From assembly GCA_035559435.1 (NCBI GenBank), contig DATMBC010000068.1, positions 1-55,294 on the forward strand: 55,294 nucleotides of DNA. The letters are read 5' to 3'. Both the position numbers and the translations under genes were made by a program. This document shows, in pieces, positions 37,723-47,111 of the stretch. Below the pieces are notes generated by a model. It did no database searches and was not told the origin of the DNA. It saw only the letters and a program-made list of their open reading frames with translations. Source of the DNA: a bacterium. Its GTDB lineage: Bacteria; Zixibacteria; MSB-5A5; WJJR01. Each line of letters opens with the position of its first letter. The first letter of the stretch is position 1.

Positions 37723-39654
37723 GTGACGACCGCGTTCCCCCCGCTGCGCAATCAACCGATGACCCGCCCTGCCCTGCGGGACACGGTGGCGTTTGGTTCC
37801 GCGGGGATATTGATCATCCTCCTGCTGAGCGCGTCGCCGCTTCCGGCGGCGACGGTCCCGGAGTTGCCCCCTGGTACGATCGTTGCAATCAAGCCGTACG
37901 AGCATCGTGTGCCGTTGACCGCGCGCACACTCCTGATCACCGGCCAGCCAATCGATGAAGGGGAAACCGTATCCCTCAGCCTCCGCGCCCCGATCGAAGG
38001 GATCGCGACAGAGGAATCCCAGATGCGTATCGCCGGACGGACTGTCGCGATTTCATCGCAGACCCGCGTCCCGGCCGGCCTGCGCAGTGTGACGAATTTG
38101 CGGCGGGGACAATGGGTGAAGGTGAAGATTGACACCTCCGACCCGGAACACTGGTCGGCCCTCCGCATTGAGACGGAAAACATCGACCGCCGCCGCAAGA
38201 TTGAGGGCCCCGTCTCCGGTCTGTGGCGCGGCCGCGACGGCGCGATCGACTCCGTATCCGTGGCGGGACTTGTCGTGGCGGTCTCCCCGACAACGCGGAT
38301 TGATGATCATATGCGTTCCGCTTCTGAACGGTTGTTCGACGAACTGGTCACCGCGCGCGACCCGCGGCAACCGGGGCCGTGGTGGAACGCCGGCTGGATC
38401 TGGTCGCGCGGCAAGCTGGGAGTCATTCAGCGCATCGAGAATGATTTCACCGCGGGCGATTCAACCGGCGATCGGTATCGTGAAGCCGAGCCAAGTGTCC
38501 GGCTTGAATTGACCGCGCGCGGGCCCGCCCGGCTTACGGCATTTGCCAAGCTCCGCGCCCGGCAGACGGCGGTCATCGAAGATGCGCCGTTGCGCCGCAG
38601 GCCAAAAGAGAAAGTCATTCAACTCTACGAGGCGTTTGTCCTCTGGCGCGATGCGTTCTCTCTGCCGCTCGCCGTTCAAATTGGCCGGCAGGATTTCGAC
38701 GAATACCGAGAGTGGATCTTCGATGATCAATTGGACGCGCTGCGGTTCTATGCGTATCCGCTGTACCCTGTCGTCGCGGAAGCGGCCTACATAAACTCGC
38801 TCGACAATTCCACCGGCAACAAATACCGCACGACAAAAGACTATCTGATCCACCTGCACTGTCGAGTGAACGCATCCACCGAGCTCGGAGCGTACCGCCT
38901 CTGGCGGACGGATACCGATGCGCGCGGCCGTGAACCCATTTGGACGGGGGTGCGGTGGCGGGGGAACTACTTCGGTTTTCGTCCGTGGGGAGAACTTGCC
39001 TGGCTGGGCGGATGGGACAAGGGGCGGCGATTCGACGCCCATGCAACCGACCTGGGACTCACCGCCTCCAGGCAGCTGGGTTCGCGTCGCGTCTCCGTCA
39101 CCGTGGCTCATGCGCGCGGCTCCGGGAACTCAGACGATCCCAAGGCAACCGGAGTCGACCACCAGTTCATTCAGACCGGCTATGAGGACAACACCAGCGC
39201 CTTCGGCGGCGTCGTCTCGTTCCAGTACTACGGCGAGATCTTTGATCCCGAACTGGCAAACCTCGACATCCTCACCTATGGGGCCGGCGTGGGCTTGACC
39301 CCTTCCTTGTCAGTCGATGTGGTTTATCACCGATATCGGCAGTCGGAATACTCGCCAACGGTGTCGCGTGATCTGGAGAGCACCGACCTGACGCTCTACG
39401 ATCTTGGCGGCCGCGGTATTGATCCGTCCAACAACCGCCCGGTCAAGGAACTGTTTCCCTATCCGCACGTCGGCTGGGAGATCGATGTGATCATTGGGAT
39501 GACAGGCCTGCTCGGCGTGCTGGACGTCAAAGGGGTCCTTGGTTACTTCGAACCGCAGGAGGCGCTATTTCCGCCCTTCTGGGAGGAATTACCGTTCAAA
39601 TCCAGGAAACACGCCGCGTTTCTCAGCCAGATCAACTTGGAATACAGATTCTAA
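37723..39654 (+). CDS. AlgE-like outer-membrane export barrel with N-terminal DUF5666-like part
   Basis: This 643-residue protein starts at GTG 37723, preceded by GAGGAG at a 10-base spacing; ATG 37759 is an alternative nearer the signal helix (GILIILLLSASPLPAA). Residues about 45-200 contain DUF5666-like repeats (EGIATEESQMRIAGRTVAIS; IEGPVSGLWRGRD). The rest is a beta-barrel resembling alginate-export proteins: alternating hydrophobic strands, a QIGRQDFDEYREWIFDD region, and a C-terminal aromatic residue (LEYRF) as expected for outer-membrane barrel insertion. It is the last gene of the coupled operon and a plausible outer-membrane exit for the glycan made by the upstream genes. Confidence 0.78.
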   Translation: MTTAFPPLRNQPMTRPALRDTVAFGSAGILIILLLSASPLPAATVPELPPGTIVAIKPYEHRVPLTARTLLITGQPIDEGETVSLSLRAPIEGIATEESQMRIAGRTVAISSQTRVPAGLRSVTNLRRGQWVKVKIDTSDPEHWSALRIETENIDRRRKIEGPVSGLWRGRDGAIDSVSVAGLVVAVSPTTRIDDHMRSASERLFDELVTARDPRQPGPWWNAGWIWSRGKLGVIQRIENDFTAGDSTGDRYREAEPSVRLELTARGPARLTAFAKLRARQTAVIEDAPLRRRPKEKVIQLYEAFVLWRDAFSLPLAVQIGRQDFDEYREWIFDDQLDALRFYAYPLYPVVAEAAYINSLDNSTGNKYRTTKDYLIHLHCRVNASTELGAYRLWRTDTDARGREPIWTGVRWRGNYFGFRPWGELAWLGGWDKGRRFDAHATDLGLTASRQLGSRRVSVTVAHARGSGNSDDPKATGVDHQFIQTGYEDNTSAFGGVVSFQYYGEIFDPELANLDILTYGAGVGLTPSLSVDVVYHRYRQSEYSPTVSRDLESTDLTLYDLGGRGIDPSNNRPVKELFPYPHVGWEIDVIIGMTGLLGVLDVKGVLGYFEPQEALFPPFWEELPFKSRKHAAFLSQINLEYRF

Positions 39655-39747
39655 ATCGTTGCGGCGGCCGGAGCGGATGCCCTGGACCGCCCGGATGTTC
39701 AGCCCGTCAAGCGTTCGTGTCATGGCATCTGAGAGAGGGAGTGAATA

Positions 39748-41916
39748 ATGAAGCCGCGTCAAGTCCGTTCGGGGTTCCTCATCGCCGGCGCAATCCTGTT
39801 CACCGCGGTCGCCGAGAGCGCGCAGGCAGGGATTCTGACCGGAAAGGTGACCAACCCGAACAATGTCGGTGTCGCCAACGTAAAGGTCGATTTCTTTGAG
39901 TCGTCGACCGGTAATCCAATCGTCGTCACGGGCAATCTGACCGACGCCGGCGGAAATTACGGCGTGCTGGTCCCGAACGGCACCTACGACGTCGAGTTCG
40001 TCACCCCGGTGGCGCCGGGTGGCATAGTGCCGGCGCGTTACACCGCGGTCACCATCAATACAACCGTCACGTTGAATGTGTCGCGGCCTTTCGGCAAGGT
40101 CCTCGATGGCACGGTCTTCGACACGCTGGGCGCCGCGGTGCCAAACGTCGATCTCAATGTGATCGATGCCCTCACCGGAACGCTGGAGTTTACGCCGAAT
40201 GACAATACCGACGCCTCGGGCAACTACGGTGTGATGATCGCTCCCGGACTGAAGAACATTGTCTACGCCGATCAGAACGCCGGGTCGCGGCTGGCCGCCC
40301 GGTCCCTGACCAATGTCAATATCGTCAACGACTCGACAATTGATGTGTCCCTGCCCGCGGGCGTCTTCGTGAACGGCACGGTATGGGATGGGTTTTCGCA
40401 ACCCGTGACGGGCGCCGATCTTGACTTCGACGATGCCGCCACCAAGACCCGCCTGACGACACCCAGCGATAACACCGATAATAATGGTGATTACATCGTG
40501 ACCGTGCCGCGCGGCACCTATGATATCACCGTCGAGCCGGACGTCGCCGACCGCCTGGTCGCGGAGCGTCGGTTTTCCATCCCAGTCAACAAGGATACGA
40601 CGATCGATTTCACGCTCCAAGCGGGCCTGAGTTTGTCCGGCAGCGTGAGCGGTCCGGGAGGAGCCGTGGCCAGCTGCGACATCGACGTGATCGACGCCGG
40701 CACACGCGCCAAACTCGTGACGCCCGGCGACAGAACCGACGGCGCCGGCTTCTATGAAGTTATTGTCCCTGTGGGGAACTATGAAATGCACTTCCAGCCG
40801 CCGGTGGCCACACATTTGGCATCCGTCATCAAAACGGGAATCCACGTAGCCATGGATACGATCGTCAACGCCGCCGTGCCGGCGGGCGTGATCCTGAGCG
40901 GACATATTCAGAGCGGCACCGGCGCCAATGTCGATGCCTGCGACATCGATGTCTTCCTCAGCTCCACGGGAGCGACGGTGCTCGCATCGGGCGACAAGTC
41001 GAACTTCTTCGGCAATTATGAGATGGTCGTCGTGGGCAACACCTACGATCTGGAGTTCGAGGCTCCGAAGACGCGTCGCCTGCAGGCCAAACGGTTCACC
41101 TCGGTGGCGGTGACGTCCAATGTGAATTTCCCCGTCACCCTGGATACGGGACTGTCGGTGAGCGGTACGGTCACAGGCGGCGGAACGCCGATTGACAGCG
41201 TCAATGTCGATGCCATCTTGCAGAGTTCGGGAGTGAGCACGTTCCAGCCCGGGGACCGTACGGACGCGGCGGGATTCTACCAGATTATCATCGGTTTTGT
41301 GCCGCACACGCTGGTCTTCTTCCCACCCGTGGCGTCCGGCTATGCCGCCAAGTCGTTCACGAATATCAACCCCGGCGGGGACCACACTCTGAATGTCGCG
41401 TTGGGCACAGGATTCCTGGTCACGGGCACGGTGACCCAGACCGGCGGCGCCCCCGTCAGCGGAGCGACGCTGCGCGCGGAGTCCGGTCCGACGTGGGTTC
41501 CGACGACGGATGGCGTCTCGCGGGCCGACGGGTACTACGAGACTCTCATCCCGGGTGGCACTTACACTCTGCGGTTCATTCGAGCCACGGGCCCGACGGC
41601 CGATACGGTTGTGCTGAGCAGCGTCGCTATCGCACGAGACACGGTCATCAACGTGGAGTTCTCTGCGGCGGCGTGTACATGCCCCTGCAAGTACGATCCG
41701 GCGTGCGACGGCGTGATCTCGAACGTGCAGGATGTCGTGACCACAGTCAATGTGGCCTTCCGTGGGGCATCCGGAATCATCGATCCTGGATGCGGTATCG
41801 AGAGGACGGATGTCGATGGAAACGGTTTTACCAGCGTGACCGATGTGGTTCGGATTGTGAACGTCGCGTTCCGCGGCGCCGATCGCTTGACCCAGTATGT
41901 CGATCCCTGCCCGTAA
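39748..41916 (+). CDS. Secreted repeat protein with carboxypeptidase-regulatory-like domains and dockerin-like tail
   Basis: This 722-residue protein has a signal peptide ending ESAQA. Seven beta-sandwich repeats of about 85-90 residues follow, each opening like LxGxVxxxxGxxVxxVxVD and containing DxxGxYxVxVPxGTYD, a CarboxypepD_reg/CNA-B-like pattern. The tail is TCPCKYDPACDG plus two dockerin-like segments sharing VNVAFRG (VQDVVTTVNVAFRG; TDVDGNGFTSVTDVVRIV), ending YVDPCP, the same design as the protein at 1-960. ATG 39748 has GAGGGAG six bases upstream. It lies 93 bp after the barrel gene with no terminator found, so it may be part of the same transcription unit. It could be a surface or matrix protein associated with the glycan. 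Confidence 0.78.
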   Translation: MKPRQVRSGFLIAGAILFTAVAESAQAGILTGKVTNPNNVGVANVKVDFFESSTGNPIVVTGNLTDAGGNYGVLVPNGTYDVEFVTPVAPGGIVPARYTAVTINTTVTLNVSRPFGKVLDGTVFDTLGAAVPNVDLNVIDALTGTLEFTPNDNTDASGNYGVMIAPGLKNIVYADQNAGSRLAARSLTNVNIVNDSTIDVSLPAGVFVNGTVWDGFSQPVTGADLDFDDAATKTRLTTPSDNTDNNGDYIVTVPRGTYDITVEPDVADRLVAERRFSIPVNKDTTIDFTLQAGLSLSGSVSGPGGAVASCDIDVIDAGTRAKLVTPGDRTDGAGFYEVIVPVGNYEMHFQPPVATHLASVIKTGIHVAMDTIVNAAVPAGVILSGHIQSGTGANVDACDIDVFLSSTGATVLASGDKSNFFGNYEMVVVGNTYDLEFEAPKTRRLQAKRFTSVAVTSNVNFPVTLDTGLSVSGTVTGGGTPIDSVNVDAILQSSGVSTFQPGDRTDAAGFYQIIIGFVPHTLVFFPPVASGYAAKSFTNINPGGDHTLNVALGTGFLVTGTVTQTGGAPVSGATLRAESGPTWVPTTDGVSRADGYYETLIPGGTYTLRFIRATGPTADTVVLSSVAIARDTVINVEFSAAACTCPCKYDPACDGVISNVQDVVTTVNVAFRGASGIIDPGCGIERTDVDGNGFTSVTDVVRIVNVAFRGADRLTQYVDPCP

Positions 41917-42276
41917 TCGATCTGTGTGAGCAGGGGCAGCGGCGGGCCCACGGGGCCGGGTGTTGTCTTAATGCACTTTGCCCAGCGCCACGGGATCGAG
42001 GATACGCTGGCAGATCCTGAGCCATCGAATGGGCGATGGAGTGTTCAGGATTACGTTCAGTCGTTCGCCGGGAATTCAGCCATCGGTCCGCCGCCCGCCA
42101 TTCACTTTAGCAAGCACCCCCATTTTCGCGAAAAGGACCGACCCGTTCCATGGGTCAGCCCCGTCCGTCACTGCGTAAGTCTTTGTAACCGAATCTAAAT
42201 GGTGGGGCAAGTGAAACGGTGTACGAACTCATAGGTCGTCGATGCACACTCTGGGCGGGAGGCGTGCTCGATAGGG
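41917..42276. other. Intergenic boundary between glycan locus and defence-like island
   Basis: About 360 bp between convergent genes. It contains copy B of the hairpin repeat. Small open frames lack ribosome sites. The stops of both flanking genes point inward, so terminators are expected; the repeat hairpin may serve as one. Confidence 0.5.
42127..42168 (+). repeat. Copy B of the 42-bp hairpin-containing direct repeat
   Basis: Starts CGCGAAAAGG and shares the 19-base core CCGACCCGTTCCATGGGTC with copy A at 23041-23082. The stem is shortened by one mismatch (arms 42138-42144 with 42152-42158). Same orientation as copy A, 19.1 kb away. Confidence 0.7.
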
Positions 42277-45200
42277 TCATGGCAGGTTGGCTGGATGATC
42301 CATAAAGTACCGACCGCAGTAGTGGTATGGGTGTCTTTCTTGGAATCGACCGAGGTTGTCGAGAACAGTGACAATTCGGCAGCTGGCTGTCCCTCCATTC
42401 TTCTCGCCTCGCAAGCCTCGGCCGACCATTTGCATGTAGCGAACAGGGCTGAATACCGCACGAGAAATGAGCACCATATCGGTCTTTGGAGCATCGAAAC
42501 CAGTACTGAGAACCGAGTGGTTGCAGAGGACACGGATATCGCCAGATTGGAATCGCGACAGGAAGAAACGTCGTGATGTCATCGGGGTCTCTCCGCCGAT
42601 CGCAGCTGACGACACCCCCTTGAGATTCAATCTGGCTGCCATCTCCTGTGCGTGGACCACGGAGTTGGCAAAGAGGAGAATTGCCTTCTGAGCGGCGCCG
42701 CGGATGAACTCCACTATCCTCTCGTTACGTTGCTGACTCTTGGCCAATCGTTGGTTGATGGTCTCGACAATGTTCTCGAAGTCAACTCCCTCCCATGGGT
42801 CAGGGATGTTGGAGAGTTGTTCAATCTCTTTAGCAGTCAGACCGATTCCGCTGTCCAATGATTCGCTGCATACTTCAGCCAGAATGCCCTGACTCCGAAG
42901 ATGTCGGTGGAGATCTGCTTGCCCCTTAGGCAGCCAGCGTCTGTCGAAGCGACGCGCCAGCCGTTCGCTCTCCTCGTCATCCGCACGAAACGGGGTCGCG
43001 CTGAGTCCAAGAATGGGGGGTTCGGCTATTGATGGGGCTCCCTGCCGCGGGGTTGCTGCATCGAGAAACCGCAAAAGGTTGGTGTAGCTCGGGGCGATTG
43101 CGTAGTGGCACTCGTCCACCACGACCAAGCCCGGTCTTTGGAACCAAGTCAACCCTTCAGTTCCCATCCGGTGGTTCAGCGTCTGTATCGACGCAACAAC
43201 GACGATCGGCTTACCCGATTCTTGGAATGCTGGATTCGGGTTGCCTCCCCACAGTCGGACGATACGCAAATCGGTCTGTTTAGCCCCAAGGTTAAGCCAA
43301 ACCTGTCGGAACGCTTGAACAGCCTGCTCGCAGAGTTCGTCAGTCTGTGCGACCCAAATGACGCTACGATTCACGTCTTCCGCTTTGAGAACAAATTCAA
43401 CCGCGGCCTGTACTGTGGCTCGTGTCTTGCCTCCACCCGTTGGCAGACTCACTACTGCTCGTCGACGCCCTGAACCGCTAGCAATCAGGTCGCGAATGCC
43501 TCGAACGACCTCATCTTGGAAGTCGTGGAGAGCGGGTAGCTCGATTGGTCCGCTGATGTACTCCTCCGGTTCTCGACGCAATTCTGGAGACGCGGCAAAC
43601 TCGGCCGGAAAACCGATGCTGGCAACAAATGCGCGCGCACCTGTGGTGTTCCAGCGTATAGGAGGTTTCAGTCCCTCACTCTCCAGGGTCTCCTTGAGGG
43701 TGGCCAGTGTCGCTGGGCCAATTTGTGCGAGAACCAGTTCGGCGAGTCGAAGCGCTGTCACTCCCTGAAGAAAATCCAATCCCCCAACGTAGCCAAGTGC
43801 CTGCCTCAAAGGTTCCTCTCGCTCGCCTACGGCACGCCAAAGTCGCTCGGCGAGGGACGCTCCTTGGGAAACATGATTGCGACGTCGCTCCAATTCAACG
43901 TCGCCAAGTATAGACAAGCACTCCTCAGGGTCGTGACTCAGCCACCCTGCCGACCCCGCCTCAGACAAGAGATGCTGCAACCTCTCGGCTCGAGACAGCA
44001 ATGCAAGTTGCGGACCGTCGAGAAATAGAATTCCTTCCCACAACAAGCAGTACAGCGGGCTGAAGGCCCCCGCTATCATCAATGTCAGCCCAGCTACGGG
44101 CTGACAACGGGCGGAATCCTTGATCTCAGGCTTCAACACTTCGGACATCTCAGGGAATACAGAGATCAAGAGTTCAGCCGGGCCTGTCGGCTGAATCCAC
44201 TCCGGTTTCATTAACTCTGCAAGGTCACGAGCTCCGTTTGCCAACCATAGCGATAGTGCCTGAGCATCGAGAGTAATGGCAATATTTCCCTGCGCTCGAG
44301 CTCGGCTGGCAAGATCTTGAGACTCAGTCACGAAAACGTGCGCTAATGGGATCTCGCCCTGATCTGTCGGCAATGACTGTGGAACCACTCCGTCCCGTGC
44401 CGCACCCAACCAAAGATCCCGCAAGGAATCATCCCGCAATACTGCGGGCGTTGCAGACATCCTGATCAGCGCTTGCCACATTTCGCGAATGTCATCTGTT
44501 GTAGCTGTGACCTTCGGAATCGCATCCCCCAGCTTGTCGAACGCAGGCTGAAATTGTTGGCCCAGTATCTGGACAATCGACGGCTCGTCCCTGCGGTCTA
44601 CTATGGCAACGAGTGGAATCGTCGTGCCTTCGATATTCCATGTTCCGTGGCGGAGCATGAGCCATAGAAGTGGATGAGAGACGCAAATTCTGGAATAGGT
44701 GGACACGGTGGAATGTCCGAACCGGACTGTCACAGGCAACCCGTCCTCTCCCAGCAAGGACAAGAAGTGTTCGGTGAGCCTTGCATTTGGAAGGCCTGCC
44801 AACTGCGCCAGAAAGTGCCATCCCGCTGGTAATTTCAGATTGTAAGGCTTGAGGTACTTCCAGGACGCCCGCTCATTCTCGCTCCGCTTATAATGGGATC
44901 GCCAATGGCTCAGCCAATCGCCAAGTCCGTCGGGGTTGTCGACGGACACCACACCCTGAGGGAATTCGCAGACTTTCAATTCGGCCAACAGCTCCGCGTC
45001 GTCAGCGTGGACTACATCGTCCACCAAGACCATTCGATTGTCAGATGCATCGTCGGAACTTACAAGTGCACCCGGAATTAGCGCCTCGAAGGGTAGGGCC
45101 CATCTGCCATCTCGCCGCTTGACCCGGATTCGTGCGGCGTTTTGTGACATGAATTGCGCTCGGGCTTTTTCAGGCGCCGATCGCAGCAGATTCCAAAATG

Positions 45201-47001
45201 CGCACCATAATCCGTCGGGGGGTGTCTGCCACAGTTGCATTCGAGGCAGAGTTTCGTTCAAGACGACTACCCACACATTGTCGTCTAGAGGCTTCACCTT
45301 CAGCACATCCGTGAGAATTCGCCTTGCATCTGCGACTGCGAACAGTCGACTGTCAACTGCATGACGACCATCAGGAACAATCGTGCCTTCAGGCGCAAAC
45401 ACCGATTGATCCGGCGTCAACAATTTGCCTTCGTCGGATGGAATGAGTGCGAGTTTTGGGCGAATCTGCGACCACTCTCCTGGCTTGCAGTCATCTGCGA
45501 ATGCGGCGGTAAGCCGAAGGACCTGAACGGCTCTGTCTATCTCCAGTGATGAGATCTCGGCGAACCACTTCTCTGCATCGCATTGCTCAAGTCGCGGAAG
45601 CGCTGAGCCCATTTTCTCCTTGTGCGCAATCCGTTCCGCAAGTGCCCGCAGCCGGCTGGCACGCAGCCCTTCAAGGCATGAAGGATGAACCACTTGTTTA
45701 AGGCTATCGCTGTTAGCGAGCAGGCACCAGCGACGAGCAAGGTCTGCATTGTCTCGCGGATGCCGCCATAGCTCTTGTGGTCGACGCAGAGTGCCCAAGC
45801 TGTCCGCAATCACGGCAGATTCCTGCAGTGCATCCCACAGCGTTTCGACCAAAGGCTTGGCGATCTCATCCGAACGGTCAATTTGGCGCGGAAATGCATC
45901 CAGCGGCCGACCGACGTCATCCATAGTACTCAGCTCTGGCAGCGCGTCGGCGATTAGCTTGGCAGCCTCCTGCATGAGGGCGGTGTTCCACTCGCCGGAG
46001 ATGATGGCGTTGCGGTCGCTGTTCAGCTTCCAGGGTGCATTGAGGATGCCAGCCAGATACGTCGGTGTCTGCGTGGGAAAGAATGCCCAAAATCCCCCAG
46101 CCTCTTCACGCTTACCTTCAACGGGCATCGCCCAAGCTAAAGGCACCTTATCGCGGCTATGTACATGAGTCGCGTCTTCCCTGGCACGTCGGTCGGTAAT
46201 TGGGACGACATGTTCCACTACTCTCCAGCGTGACTTCGACTCACCTTCGTGGAGTACTACGTCCTGCCCTTCAATTACGCGATGTATTTCTCTCTTCGAC
46301 TCCGGACTATCGCTGTTCGCGAGCATAAGTTGAACCGGAACCGGCAGGAAGAGTAGGAATTCAGCTGGGAAGCCATCGATCTCCTCTCCCAAGTGCTCAC
46401 GGAATCCTCGGGAGAGAATCTCAGCGCAGACTACAGTAGTCGCCCATGGGAATTTGCCTCTGAGTTCCTCTGCTCGGTCTTCCTCAAGTGACCAGGCGAG
46501 ACGCAGCCCAGGTGCCTCCTGCACCTTGTATCGATCTTTCAGCTCTGTCCGGCATCGCTCGGGATCGAAGCCAAATGCGAAACTTCCGCTGGTGATGTCG
46601 ATCCTCCCACCAAGTCGGAGCAAAGATTTGAATCCGAGACCAAACCGTCCGATCTGCATGCCTCGCTTGGGCGAGGAATGAGATCGCAACAATGCGTCAA
46701 TGCCATCCTCGCTAAAAGGTGCTCCGGTGTTGGCTACATAGAGATTTGAACCATCGAGAAGCACTTCAATCTTACAGGGGACCTCAAGATCCGTGCCGCA
46801 TTCATGTGCTTCTAAAATTGCGTCCGCACCGTTTTGTACAAGCTCCAAAATCTGACGATAGCCGTACCCGCCAGCAAGCACGACTTGCTCAATCCCGAAG
46901 TGCTCTCGAATGTCACCGGGAGAGGCCTTATAGGCTTGATGCCTCCTCTCACAAAGCTGGTCGACAAACTGGTTCGGCGATGTTTGTTGCTGTTCACACA
47001 T
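42277..47001 (-). CDS. HSP90-type (sacsin-like) ATPase fused to SF2 helicase
   Basis: In this 1574-residue protein, the N-terminal ~300 residues form a GHKL ATPase: N-box ILELVQNGADAILEA, G1-like VANTGAPFSEDGI, HSSPKR, and G2 IGRFGLGFKSLL. This arrangement is typical of sacsin/HSP90-like domains. A middle of about 850 residues is unassigned. The C-terminal ~420 residues are an SF2 helicase: Walker A SLPTGGGKTRAT (about 1185), DECH box VVVDECHYAI (about 1297), SAT motif LGLSATPFR and motif VI MQMVGRGLRG (about 1525). It is the last gene of the minus-strand island. Local GC is near 50% in places, lower than elsewhere in the window. Nucleic-acid sensing with energy-dependent remodelling is plausible and anti-phage defence likely, by inference. 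Confidence 0.85.
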   Translation of the reverse strand: MCEQQQTSPNQFVDQLCERRHQAYKASPGDIREHFGIEQVVLAGGYGYRQILELVQNGADAILEAHECGTDLEVPCKIEVLLDGSNLYVANTGAPFSEDGIDALLRSHSSPKRGMQIGRFGLGFKSLLRLGGRIDITSGSFAFGFDPERCRTELKDRYKVQEAPGLRLAWSLEEDRAEELRGKFPWATTVVCAEILSRGFREHLGEEIDGFPAEFLLFLPVPVQLMLANSDSPESKREIHRVIEGQDVVLHEGESKSRWRVVEHVVPITDRRAREDATHVHSRDKVPLAWAMPVEGKREEAGGFWAFFPTQTPTYLAGILNAPWKLNSDRNAIISGEWNTALMQEAAKLIADALPELSTMDDVGRPLDAFPRQIDRSDEIAKPLVETLWDALQESAVIADSLGTLRRPQELWRHPRDNADLARRWCLLANSDSLKQVVHPSCLEGLRASRLRALAERIAHKEKMGSALPRLEQCDAEKWFAEISSLEIDRAVQVLRLTAAFADDCKPGEWSQIRPKLALIPSDEGKLLTPDQSVFAPEGTIVPDGRHAVDSRLFAVADARRILTDVLKVKPLDDNVWVVVLNETLPRMQLWQTPPDGLWCAFWNLLRSAPEKARAQFMSQNAARIRVKRRDGRWALPFEALIPGALVSSDDASDNRMVLVDDVVHADDAELLAELKVCEFPQGVVSVDNPDGLGDWLSHWRSHYKRSENERASWKYLKPYNLKLPAGWHFLAQLAGLPNARLTEHFLSLLGEDGLPVTVRFGHSTVSTYSRICVSHPLLWLMLRHGTWNIEGTTIPLVAIVDRRDEPSIVQILGQQFQPAFDKLGDAIPKVTATTDDIREMWQALIRMSATPAVLRDDSLRDLWLGAARDGVVPQSLPTDQGEIPLAHVFVTESQDLASRARAQGNIAITLDAQALSLWLANGARDLAELMKPEWIQPTGPAELLISVFPEMSEVLKPEIKDSARCQPVAGLTLMIAGAFSPLYCLLWEGILFLDGPQLALLSRAERLQHLLSEAGSAGWLSHDPEECLSILGDVELERRRNHVSQGASLAERLWRAVGEREEPLRQALGYVGGLDFLQGVTALRLAELVLAQIGPATLATLKETLESEGLKPPIRWNTTGARAFVASIGFPAEFAASPELRREPEEYISGPIELPALHDFQDEVVRGIRDLIASGSGRRRAVVSLPTGGGKTRATVQAAVEFVLKAEDVNRSVIWVAQTDELCEQAVQAFRQVWLNLGAKQTDLRIVRLWGGNPNPAFQESGKPIVVVASIQTLNHRMGTEGLTWFQRPGLVVVDECHYAIAPSYTNLLRFLDAATPRQGAPSIAEPPILGLSATPFRADDEESERLARRFDRRWLPKGQADLHRHLRSQGILAEVCSESLDSGIGLTAKEIEQLSNIPDPWEGVDFENIVETINQRLAKSQQRNERIVEFIRGAAQKAILLFANSVVHAQEMAARLNLKGVSSAAIGGETPMTSRRFFLSRFQSGDIRVLCNHSVLSTGFDAPKTDMVLISRAVFSPVRYMQMVGRGLRGEKNGGTASCRIVTVLDNLGRFQERHPYHYCGRYFMDHPANLP

Positions 47002-47111
47002 GTCAGCTCAATTTGCACGTCGGCAAGCAAGTTTGACAAGTTGATGGTAAAGGCTAAGAGACACGTTTCCTGAGTTCAACTGCCTCCCGCCCCCTCTCGT
47101 CACCGCGTGTC

